Assembly (NCBI RefSeq): GCF_035046485.1
Contig: NC_085137.1
Span: forward strand, 382,602,706 to 382,666,705
Direction of reading: 5' to 3'
From: Aedes albopictus
Lineage: Eukaryota > Arthropoda > Insecta > Diptera > Culicidae
DNA: 64,000 nt
Positions 33,730 to 43,908 of the stretch are shown here, in pieces (positions within the stretch are counted from its first letter, which is position 1; each line of letters starts with the position of its first letter). A model generated the notes under the pieces. It saw only the letters and a list, made by a program, of their open reading frames with translations. It was not told where the DNA came from and made no database searches. The position numbers and the translations under genes were made by a program.

Positions 33730-35125
33730 GCTAGGCGAGAGGATAGGAGGGCCCAACGGATCTGGAGATGTCATGGGGGCTCATGAACAACAGTGCAAGA
33801 GGGGATAGGTACTGCTCAGCGACGCCAACGTAATGGTTGGTGCAACTTGGTGTGCTAACGAATGACGAACAAAAAGAGTGCCGCCAGAAGACGAATGCTA
33901 GTGGCCGGTAACCGGCTCAACAGGAAGCGGTACAGAGTGCCAAGAACAGAAGAGAAACGAATCCACGGCAGTAACAAACGACAGTACGAAGAGTGTGGTT
34001 GCTGAAGCGCAGGAAAGTATGGACATGAACGATATGCGGAGGTTTTATGCAACTGTCAATTGCGCGTGGAACAAGACTGCGCAAGTGCCCGCTATAGAGG
34101 CTTGCAGCAAAAACCTAACCTCATTGAATTTTCATACGATTTGTAAATATTGCCCTCAAATTTTTTTTGAGGGCAAGGACGGCTTTATGCACCGACGCCG
34201 AAGGAAAGAAAGAGAACGAAACAATGCTGACGTCACTGTGCAAGCGCTCATGTGCAGTGACCGGGAAGAAAATTCGATGATAGACAAAACAATAATGATG
34301 GCAGCCAAGTGGAAGGATCACTTCAAGGATTTGTTGAATGGTAGCAGTGAAGAAGCACCCAGAAACAGGATAAACATAGTGGATAACGGTCAAGTAGTGA
34401 AACCACCAATACTGGTCGGCGAATACCAGGTTGGTTTTCGTGAAGGCCGATCAACGACGGATCAGATGTTTAACCTGCGGATGATCCTAGATAAATTTTG
34501 GGTATACACCACCTGTTCATTGATTTTAAATCAGCATATTTACGATTCAGTGAAAAGAAATGAGCTTTGGCAGATAATGTCAGAACATGGTTTTCTGGCG
34601 AAACTAATAAGGCTGATACGCGCAACTCTGGATAGATCAAAATCAAGTATTGCGATCGCAGACGAAGTGTCTACCACGTTTGTAACCTTGAATGGATTGA
34701 TCTTCTGTTCAACATTGCACTCGAAGGACCTTTTAGGAGGTCTGGCGTGCAGAGAAATGGCACTATCATTACACGGTCGCACATGCTCCTCGGCTATGCA
34801 GACGAGATCGATCTCATCGACCGTAGGGCAGGGGAGGAAGTTTATGGTCCTCTGAAGAGAGAGACAACGAGGATAGGCTTGACGATTAACTCTAGCAAGA
34901 CGAAATACGTGATAGCTTCATTGATTTGTCTTTATTAAAGAGACTTTCAGCCCTTGGCACGTGATAGCGAAAACAATATTCAGCAAGGAGCCAGGTAGAG
35001 GTCGGCGACTTCGTGGGTAGCCGCGAACGCGTTGGCTGGATGTGGTTGAAAAAGATCTTCGATCCCTACACGATCGGTGAAGCTGGAGGAACATCGCAGC
35101 AGAACGACGAAGATGGTGCTGTACT
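33730..35125 (+). pseudogene. Decayed RTE-clade LINE fragment
   Basis: Plus-strand pieces of an RTE ORF2 of a different subfamily from 18051-22156: a linker with AAKWKDHFKDLLNG, RT text EYQVGFREGRSTTDQMFNLR, VKRNELWQIMSEHGF and LIRLIRATLD, then after frameshifts MLLGYADEIDLIDR (catalytic ADD changed to ADE), INSSKTKYVIA and the C-terminal WLDVVEKDLRSLH. Internal deletions remove the block holding RQGD. A short perfect hairpin TTGCCCTCAAA / TTTGAGGGCAA lies at about 34149-34175. No endonuclease is seen. Confidence 0.8.
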
Positions 35126-35611
35126 ATGTATACGCTCGTTGGAGTAAAGTTACATTGTGGCCTCAGTATTTCCTTCATCAGGGGCGATACGCCAAAAAAG
35201 AAGGTTCTCTTCCAAGAATGTCTCACTAACTCGGCATTACTCTGAAAATGTTTAAAGTAATCTACTCATAATAATTCATCTATAATATCCTATGAAAAAT
35301 TCCCCTCACTAGTTTTAAAAACTAGCAGAGCATAGCATAGCATGAATACTTGCACAAATCTTGGATGGAGTTGCAAAGTTGAATATATCCATTAACATTG
35401 CAGATGTCGCTACTATCTACAATGTCATAGACCAACTCAGTTCCACACACCTGGCCAAGTCCTTGCGAGCATTTATAAATCCCTTCATGCCCAGAACTGA
35501 AGCAGCTTCCAATAGATGAAAGGATATTGAAAATAGCGGATTTTCAATTTATATGTAGTTGTAGTTATATTACAATATTGGGCACAAACAGTTTAATCAG
35601 AAAGATCTCAC

Positions 35612-35705
35612 CTCGATATCAAAGCGCTCGCCGCGGCCGCACTTGATCCACTCCCACTGGGGCCCGGTTCGGCACGCCGGAAGGGTTGCACTTACGGCAC
35701 TTTCC
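35612..35705 (-). other. Exon-like GC-rich segment of unknown origin
   Basis: An island of about 95 bp, much richer in GC than its surroundings, contains CCGCGGCCGC. On the minus strand one frame reads PACRTGPQWEWIKCGRGE then RFDIE, ending at GAG followed by GTGAGAT, which is a good splice donor. No polypyrimidine acceptor is visible upstream. It could be an exon relic, a captured gene fragment, or chance. Confidence 0.3.
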
Positions 35706-36488
35706 GCAATGAACCCCTCACTAATTTTAAAAATTCTTCCGAAAATGTGTATTACTCTCACCCATTTTCTCAAGGTTTTTCAAAAACTTGAACTGGATCT
35801 TCTTAGGATTTTTCCAGGTATCCCTAAGTATAGAGGTTTTTTAAAAATTTATTCGTTTTTCTTTCCTATATATCTCTAGATATCCAGAATTGTTTGACCT
35901 ATTTCTCCTGGATTTTTTCCTGTCGGCTTCTGGTATTTTCAAAGAATAATTTCTTTGAAAAATCTGAATTCTTTTAAATATTTCAGGCGAAATATTTGTT
36001 AAATTCGTATGCAGAAATCTTACATAAAGCAAGATAAGTCGCGTAGATAAAACTTTCAGTTAATATGGGTAGTACGCAGATCCCAAGAAATTTCTTGGCC
36101 TATTTCGATGCGTGGGAAATTCAGGCAAGGAATCGCTCAAGAAATGGTAAAGCGTTGCTTTATTCCGGATCCTACTACGGAGCTGAAACGAAACGTCAAA
36201 TCAAATGGGGCTTGCTGTGTTAAATTTCTTGACCATTCCGGCAACGGAAAAATAATGCACTGAACGAAAATTACTAGAGCGATTCCGTTAGAAGTGCATA
36301 CCTCGCAATTGAGTTGTCCAAAAAAAATCTCACGAAACCTACTGCAAGCCTATCCATATACGTGACAACAAAATATGTTTACAAAATTCTTACAGATAGA
36401 TTAATACGGGAAATCTGAACACAAACCACTACCACACAGGAATTTGGATTGGTCAATAACTGTGAAAATACTTATGGAATAGTGTATC

Positions 36489-36689
36489 GCGCCACTTGGG
36501 CGGTGGCTTCTATATTCGTCTGTTTTCCACTATAACTCAGTCAATTTTGAATCAATTGACTTGAAATGTTGTTCACGGGTAGATACTATACCTATCTCAC
36601 CACATTCCAAAAGTTGTGTCAATTGGTTCAAATTTGATTGAGTTATAGTGGAAAACAGACGAATATAGAAGCCACCGCCCAAGTGGCGC
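36489..36689. mobile_element. Foldback MITE with about 50-bp TIRs
   Basis: Inverted repeats starting GCGCCACTTGGGCGGTGG and running through CCACTATAACTCA on both sides, with a loop of roughly 95 bp. The TIR sequences are almost identical, suggesting youth. Target duplication is not clear. Confidence 0.85.
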
Positions 36690-37057
36690 AATTCCCTACT
36701 AAGCAGTTACACCGAAAAGAAGAGAAGAAAAAGATTAAAAAACGAACATTATTCTTCCGAATCGAATGAACAAACAGTTCTAAAATGTATTTCTATGACA
36801 TTTGACTATGCTTTGTTTGCAAAAGTTATCCTCGACTGATTTATAACCAGGAATCGATATCAAGCATAAATTTGCCAACTTTATGAACTTACACATATAA
36901 AGCATACACGCTTGATATTGACCAGCTGATTCCGATTTCCGATTACTGCGCTCCCCCTGCAGTCACGCATAGGTAGCTCGTAGCTGCCTGTCCACTGATA
37001 ACAATATTACCGAAGGGAAAAAGAAACATGTCTGCCGTTCCCCCCATTCCATATGTA

Positions 37058-37452
37058 CACTCAGCCAAATAACCGTAAGATTTCCATAAGGCCCAACTTA
37101 TGAAACGGCCTTTAAATAATTTATAATGATTCGGATGAATTTCATAAGGTCACTCTATGACGTAAAATCGTCTCACAGCTTCGCTTTTATTCATGTTTAG
37201 CAACATGGTATTCTCAAGCGTCGGTAGCCGTGTGGATAAAACACGGGCTCGGTGATCCCGACGTCCATGGATCGAATCCAGTCTGCATCATGTTAAGATT
37301 TTTTTGTTCTTTTCATAAGTCTATCTTATGAAATTTGTCATAGCAAGCACGATCAATTTTCATAAGGTATTCTTATGTCATCCATAAGAATTAGTTATAG
37401 CAAATTTTCATAAGGTATTTCGATGAATTTCGCTAGTTTTTTTCGCTGAGTG
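37058..37452 (+). mobile_element. TA-flanked MITE carrying a tRNA-like block
   Basis: Ends CACTCAGCCAAA / inverse CACTCAGCGAAA with TA at 37056-37057 and 37453-37454. Internal TTCATAAGGT motifs are repeated. At 37222-37286 a tRNA-like block has TAGCCGTGTGG and GATCGAATC (B-box match), followed by a T run at about 37299-37305 that could end Pol III transcription. Confidence 0.8.
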
Positions 37453-37454
37453 TA

Positions 37455-38990
37455 TCAATACACTGCCTCCTCCTACTAGATGTACTTCTTCTATTTATTT
37501 CTCGGACTGGTTCTCGATTCAGCCGCTGCTGACTGCTGGCCTGGCACCAGCCAGCCAGCAGCTCTGGTCGCCGCGAAGTGGATGACCTCCAAAATCCTGC
37601 TGGCTCACTCTGGCATGACAGATAGTGCCATGCCAACCTATGCCAGACTACCGAGCTACTAGTAAATACTAGTACTACCACTGCAGATGCCCTAAGATGT
37701 CTGTTCTTATGAGCTGGTCTGGTCATCGGCACTTTTGATCTTGAGAAGTTTTTGTACTTTTTGCAGTTTGCTTCCCGTCACCATCATCGTGTTAGGGTGG
37801 GCCCCATTGAGCTACGGAGTTCATCCTTCAAGTTTTGTGTGGAACATATGGTGATTGGAGTGATTGGCATAGGGTATCTTAGTAGACGAAAACAAAATCT
37901 GATGTTTTTCAGATTCCTAAAAATAATTTTAGGTACCGTATATACTCTTTTCAAAAATGTTTTTTCTCAAGATTTCTAAAAAATAAAGAATGTTTGTATA
38001 TAAACAGAAGTCAGCAAAAATGTTTGGAATATTATATGGAATATTGGACGGCTCTAGAAAAGTGTGACAGTACGTGTATTGGGTATAGGGAAATTGCGTG
38101 ACAGAGGAGGGAGGGGGGTCTAGAAATCCCGAAAAACGATGGACGAAATTTTTGAATCTTCCCATAAGGATATTTAAAACACAACATAACAAAGTTCAAC
38201 ACAAAACATTGTTCAAAGCTAGTACATCTACCAACCTTTACGGAGCTTTCATTTTTTGAAATAAGACTGTTGGGTTGTTTAGTGAATAAAATATTGCTAT
38301 TCTGTATAGCCTAATCGAAAGAGCTCATTTTTCTGAGTATAACGTGATTTTACTGAATTTCAATATCTTTGTTTTGATGGTTACATTAACAAAACAGTTT
38401 TAATTTCCGCGGACAGAATGACAGTTCAATCGATAAAATGATAGTTTGACCCGAACAAAAAATGTTCCCCATACAAACTTTAAATGCATTTTAAAAATAG
38501 TTCGCGGACTCAAAAAATTATGAAATTTTGGATTTCGACTAATTTTTGGGCGGAGAATCTGATTATGAGATCTGGATACCCCTAAAGAACCCAATTGTAA
38601 TTTTTATTGTTAGTTTACACTTTGTATCAGGGCAAGGAAGATAATCGATCTCAAAACCATGACACAATTTAAAAAAATTGGACCACCCTAATCATCATCG
38701 TCATCGCTAGCACTTTTCTGCTCACAACGCAAAAATATCACTTTCACGGTTCCACCCCAATGAAAATCGCTCGAATTGAACACTTTGGCGATTGGAATCG
38801 TCTGAATTTTACCGGAATCTTCACCTCAAAGCACGGGGTCACGATTTGGTAGCACTATTTCACCGAACTGAACCAAATTTTGCACCGAACGAACCGAAAA
38901 TATCTCGGAGATCGAAAGTTTCCTTCCACACACTACACCATTCGAATGAGCTACGCACGGGACTGAACTGACAATAGTGGTTTCGCAGCG
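37455..38990. other. Unassigned intergenic DNA
   Basis: No gene supported. Clusters of CTGG/CCAGC words occur at 37530-37570, and the rest is AT-rich. Confidence 0.4.
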
Positions 38991-38995
38991 CGGTG

Positions 38996-39108
38996 TCACG
39001 AACACTAATGCAAATCTACTGGTTGAAAATATGCCCATTTGATTTTGTTGGGAACAGCTGATCTTTGTTTACTATTTTCAACCAGTGACTCAAGTGGTGT
39101 TCGTGTAA
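38996..39108. repeat. Short inverted repeat (ACGAACAC...CTGGTTGAAAATA)
   Basis: Arms of about 33 bp, imperfect, around a loop of about 45 bp. Probably a tiny foldback MITE. Confidence 0.6.
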
Positions 39109-39174
39109 TGCAGCGTGTACGTACACGCAACACTACTAAAAGCAGAAACCACTATGATGAAGGCAGGCGCAACA

Positions 39175-39190
39175 ACGAACGAACGAACGA
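39175..39190. repeat. (GAAC)n microsatellite
   Basis: Four tandem units. Confidence 0.85.
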
Positions 39191-39799
39191 ATGCCAGGCA
39201 AAACAACATCAGTGTTCGAGAATCGCTTTGACAGCTGTAGGGGAGCTTGACTGTGGAGGACAGGAGGACTCACCGCGACTCAGCAGCACCTTCATCATCT
39301 TGAGCAACCCACACTACCATACGGAAAGTATGACTCGTTCGTTCGTTCACTCCACAGCTGTATTTTATGCTCTTTGTTTTGAAGCTTGTGTCCGTACGAG
39401 TGTTGTTGGTGTGTTTATGATTTTTATACTGCGCCGATGACATACGCCTGCTCGCCCACTTCGGTGGGCCACGGAAAGACAGCATAAAAATTGTACCGAA
39501 GGGGTAGTTTGCGCGTGAAACATTTCGCTCACGCGTAGCGCGCGCAACTTGATGCGCAAGATGAGCGATATAACAGCATGCTTGTGAAAGCTTGTGAACT
39601 TTGTGAACAGAAAAGGAAAATAGTTTTTTTATGCAACAAGTTGCAAAATCATAATATTTACAGCACATGTCGTCACGTGACGTGAGTTGATTAAATACGA
39701 AGAGTGCTAAAAAAATGAATGTTGTAACGTTTCCATGTGCCGTCAAGTCGCTATTCACCGTGGATCTAAGAGGATTTGCATACTTACGTCTGAATACTT

Positions 39800-40860
39800 T
39801 CAGGATTTTTTTCATATATTGCTCCAGGTATTCCCCCAGGAATTCCTGTAGAGATTCCTCCAGGGATTTCTTCACCAATTTCTTCAAGGATTCCTCCAGG
39901 GATTCCTTCAGGAATTTCTTCGAGGATTACTCCGAGAGTTTCTCCAGATATTGCGCTAGAAATACCTTTAGAATTTTCTCAAATGATTTGAGAAATAGAA
40001 ATTTCCCAGATTCCTCTATAAATTCATCCAGTAATTCTTTTAAGAATTCCTCTAAAACCATCATGGATTCCTCCAGCAATTCCCACACCTCATGGATACC
40101 TCTAGGAATTCCTCCAGGCATTCCTCCAGGTTTTTTTCCAGGAATTTCTCCAGGAACTCCTGCAGGAATTTCTCCAGGAATTATTCCTGGAATCCTTCAG
40201 AAAGTATGTGAGCAATTCCTCTAGGGATTCCTCCACGCATTTCTTCAGGAATTTCCCCTGAGATTTCATCAGGAATTGCTTCAGGGATTCCTCCAGAGGT
40301 TACTCCACGATTTTCTCCAGGGATTTCCCCAGGAATCCTCCAGAAGTTCCTCTAAGGATTCTGATATTTTACTAGAGATTCCTCCCAGAATTTCTCCAGG
40401 ATTTTTTTTAGAATTTCCTCCTAGAAACCCTCCATAAGTTTATCTAGGTTTTTTCTGGGTTTTTTCATGAGATCTCATCAGAAATTTCTCTAGATGTTCC
40501 TCTCATAATTTATTACTCCTTTCAGAAATACTTTCAGATTTTTTTTCCAGGGATTCCTCCGCGATACCTCCAAGGGCTCCAGACATTCCTGTTGGAATTG
40601 CTCTAGGGATTCATCCAGGCGTTTCTTCAGGAATTTATCGAGGAAGTTTTCCAGGAATTGCTCCAAGAATTCTTGGAGTGATTTCTCCAGAAATTCTTTT
40701 CAGGTTCTCTTCAAAAGTTCATTCAGAAGTTCCTTCGGAAATTTTGGAAATCTTCCAATCATCTTTTCAGGGATGTACTCAAGAACTTCAGTAGGATCAC
40801 TTGAAATTTTTTTCAATTATTTCAAGAATTTCTGGAGGAAATCCTACAGCGAATAGTATT
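39800..40860 (+). repeat. Degenerate TTCCTCCAGGAA-type minisatellite
   Basis: About 1 kb of loosely periodic (near 15 bp) units based on GGAATTCCTCCAGG and GGATTTCTTCAGG. A similar array in the inverse orientation lies at 59330-60360. The ORFs read across it (169 and 64 codons) are repeat artefacts. Confidence 0.85.
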
Positions 40861-40938
40861 GGAAGATACTGGGTTCCATACAGTAAGAACGTGTGCAGTC
40901 AATTCGTGATCAGGGTCTGACCATCGATAGCCAACTTA

Positions 40939-41360
40939 CACAGAAAGAAATCATGAAATTTAAACAGCACGTAAACTAAGTATCGACTGAAAATCATAAC
41001 AGAAACTTGAAAATTACAGCCATTTGACGAGAGATTATGTAGCTCGCTCAGTAATCAGCCAATCATGCGTATTTTTTTACAGATTTTGAGACATCTTCGC
41101 TTGAAATTTACATGCAGTAGCGTAAACGAGGACATCCACGCTCAGTCGTCAGCCAATAGGAATGTTTTTTCGTCTGCCTCGCTGTGGGGACGGCTCTCTC
41201 TAGTAGTAAGCGGTACAACAGTTAGTTCGTTTATGGTGAAAGATGTTTGTCTTCGATTGTCGTCCCTTCAACTTGGTGAGACAGCCTAGAGGAGTTAGGC
41301 GTGGACTCTCACTCGAAAGATCTGAGTTCGATTCTCGTGTTAAGATTTTTTTAAGATTCG
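40939..41360 (+). mobile_element. Relative of the 25550 MITE, with tRNA-like block
   Basis: Left end CACAGAAAGAAAT preceded by TA (40937-40938). It is similar to 25550-25965 along its length (CAGCACGTAAA, ACAGATTTT, TTTACATGCA). tRNA-like block at 41275-41340 with AGCCTAGAGG and B box GTTCGATTC, then a T run. No right terminal repeat found, so it is probably truncated. Confidence 0.65.
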
Positions 41361-41773
41361 TGGAAATAGTCCAGCAACTTTTTCCGGGGATTTTACTAGA
41401 GATCGCAGAGAGGATCGCAGCGATTACGAAATCAGACACTCACAAGAAATTTTCCGAAGACTTTTGCAGTAAATTCTTCTTAAAATTTCTTTATGAACTT
41501 TATCTCTTCTTCTTTTTGGCATATCGTCCAAATTTGGACAAAGCATGCTTCTCAACTCATTCTTTTGTGAGCACTTCTACGGCGAGCTGCCTGTGCTAAT
41601 GACAAATTTTTATGTTGCATGCAATATCGTGTGGCAAGCACGGAAATACTCTATGCCCAAGAAAATCAAAAAAAAATTCCATTGCTAAAAGTTCACAGTT
41701 AAGTATTTCAGTCGATCCATACAAGTAATTTTCATTACTATAAGTCCTGGTAGCAAAATAAACAACTCAAATG
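41361..41773. other. Unassigned DNA
   Basis: Nothing recognised; the 118-codon ORF at 41243-41599 crosses the MITE boundary and is not supported. Confidence 0.35.
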
Positions 41774-41942
41774 AGCTGACCTGGTGTAATGATTAATGCG
41801 CATGCGTGAGGTTCTGGGATCGAATCCCAATCCCGGAAAACTCTCAAAATGTGAATTCTACCTTCGGAAGGGAAGCAAAGAAGCGTGTGTTCATCAGAAC
41901 TAGCCCGGGGCTAAACATCTCGTTAATACAGATAAAAAAGTT
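41774..41942 (+). repeat. tRNA-derived SINE-like element
   Basis: Begins GAGCTGACCTGGTGTAATG, followed by a B-box match GATCGAATCCC, an unrelated body, and an A-rich tail ATACAGATAAAAAA. The head-body-tail order fits a SINE. Confidence 0.55.
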
Positions 41943-42691
41943 TCTATGAAGTTGAAATCCAAATTCAGGCCAAACATTTCTATAGGTCCTAAGTGCAGAT
42001 GAGAGGCTCTCTTCAAGTCTCCTCTCTTTTGATTATAACGTTCTTGCATTTGATTTACTTCTTGCGTCAGAAGGTAGATTAAACAATCCTTTTCCGATCT
42101 ACACATCAACAATTATCAAAATGTCCACTGTGATAGCGTAATAATTTAAAGAGAATCGGAACAAAGAGAGCCTCTCTTTTGTAGATTGGTCCTAGATATG
42201 TTTGTCGCCAATTAATTCAAATTCTAGTAGGGTCCTTTCCAAATAAAAGCTCGAACAAAAGTTATTGTAAATTGACTAAATTTTTCGAAATTAATGGAAA
42301 AAAATAAATGTAAATCAAAAGGATCTAGATTGATCATCAATAATAGTTCCGCTATTGAATCCAGTGGTTACTATTTGGGCTAACTTTTTGGTGTTTCAAT
42401 TATATTTTTAAAATTATAAGCTCATATTCATCTAATTCCGTTTGTCCCGAGTTCGTCGAAAACGTATTAGACGTTAGTGCCGAGATGCATTAACCTGGGG
42501 TTAAAAATTGGGCTTAATACTGCTTGGTGCACCTTTACAAGCTCTATTGAACTCTACCTTCAGTAGAATAGTATAAGATCTCAAAACAATAAAAAAAAAT
42601 GAAAATGCGAATGCTTAATATGGGGCAGTAAAGTAGAATTTTGACAAATGAGGGGGTTAGAAGCAAAGGGGTGTAAGTGACAAAAACCCAC

Positions 42692-43173
42692 TGTAGGAAC
42701 TTCTCTCTATTAATTCACAAACACATTTATTTTCAATTAAATTCAACAACTTTTCTTTTTTATTACTCAACCACTTTCTTTTTTCTCCACTACAAAACAC
42801 ACGACCATCACTGAACACGTCTGTCTCTAAACTGCTCCAACCCTCTTCAACTCAGCAACCATTCACCTTTCCCGTTTCCCTCTTCATTTTCCATTTCATT
42901 CTCGCTCATGCCAACCCTTCGTGCGATTCCATTCAAGCTCCTGCAAGACCACGCTCGGAGACTCTTACGCGCTGTTGCCGATTTTCATCATCCGTTTTTT
43001 TGCTTCTTTCTCTCGGTTGACTTCGGGTATGCATAACACTGATACGAATCGTTCAATCAAATTTTATATAATACATTACATTTTAGAGTTAGACTGGCAT
43101 ATATACGCCGTTGCATTAGAATAATTATTATAAGTGCCAGCATTTTATTTATTTATTATTATTCATTACTACA
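42692..43173 (-). repeat. LTR, downstream (3') copy on the minus strand
   Basis: 482 bp, TG...CA ended; I found no difference by eye from 52611-53092. The 67-codon ORF at 42921-43124 is duplicated exactly in the other LTR (52840-53043) and has no known domain. A TTTATATAAT stretch near 43062-43071 could contribute a promoter, but on the sense strand it is not assignable. Confidence 0.92.
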
Positions 43174-43194
43174 TCCTCCTCCTCTCCTACTCTT
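43174..43194 (-). promoter_or_regulatory. Polypurine tract (plus-strand primer)
   Basis: On the minus strand this is an unbroken purine-rich AGTAGGAGAGGAGGAGGA directly 5' of the LTR, as expected for the site that primes second-strand synthesis. Confidence 0.85.
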
Positions 43195-43600
43195 ATAATA
43201 GCATTAAAAAAACAATTACTATAAACCTATTATATTATTTTATACAACACTCCAGTTCATGTACATAGCCCTGAAAAAAATGTTATCACATCTGTATGAA
43301 ACAAAAACGAAATGAAAAAATCTGGAAATAGAAAAAAAAAACAATTATTTGGGAATAAACACTTATTGAAAATTTTCAACATGAGTATTAGATTGATTAT
43401 AGATACTTACAATAGACCAATTTATATAGAAATAAAGCAAGAAATTAAGATAAATAAAATTTGCAATCCGATTGAAAAGAATACATCATATTTAAGTTAC
43501 TGCAGCAAACCACCATGGCACTACCGGACATGGTTTGTTCAAGAACAAAAATAATTACCGCGCATAAAAATCACTTACAGACCACACATTTGATAACACA
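43195..43600. other. AT-rich interior of the LTR element
   Basis: Poly-A and poly-T rich, no coding signature on either strand. The 80-codon plus-strand ORF (43312-43554) is antisense to the element. Confidence 0.5.
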
Positions 43601-43908
43601 TTGCTCAATATACCGGGAATCTCGATGAAGATCCAATGTCTTCTCGTAGACAAGTCAAAACGCACAATACAAGATATTTTTCCATGTCATCCAACAAGAT
43701 CTAAGATTATCCCCCTGAAGAATGAATGTCGTCTTTTGACCAAATTAAATAGTCCTCTCTCAGACAAGTTAAACCGCTCAAAAAACAAGATATTTTCCGT
43801 TGCATCCAACCAGATCTACTGACATCTCCCTGACGAATCAATGTCTTCACTCAGACAAGTTAAATCGCTCAAAAACAAGATTTTCTTCCGTTGCAACCAA
43901 CCAGATCT
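43601..43908 (+). repeat. Diverged repeats of about 110 bp leading into the 23-bp array
   Basis: Three loosely similar units contain AATGTCKTC, AGACAAGTTAAA and CAACCAGATCTA. The last ends in the first TGTCATCTTTCAGACATATC unit, so the array seems to have grown from this sequence. Confidence 0.6.

Noticed and set aside
37222..37286. A functional tRNA gene
   Set aside because: Box A and box B are partly recognisable but the acceptor and anticodon stems do not pair convincingly, and related blocks recur inside MITEs.
39270..39887. 205-codon minus-strand ORF as a host gene
   Set aside because: Its N-terminal third is the translated minisatellite, and the rest has no domain or splice signals.
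39715..40224. 169-codon ORF in the GGAATTCC array
   Set aside because: Low-complexity translation (repeated S/F/P/G) of a degenerate minisatellite.
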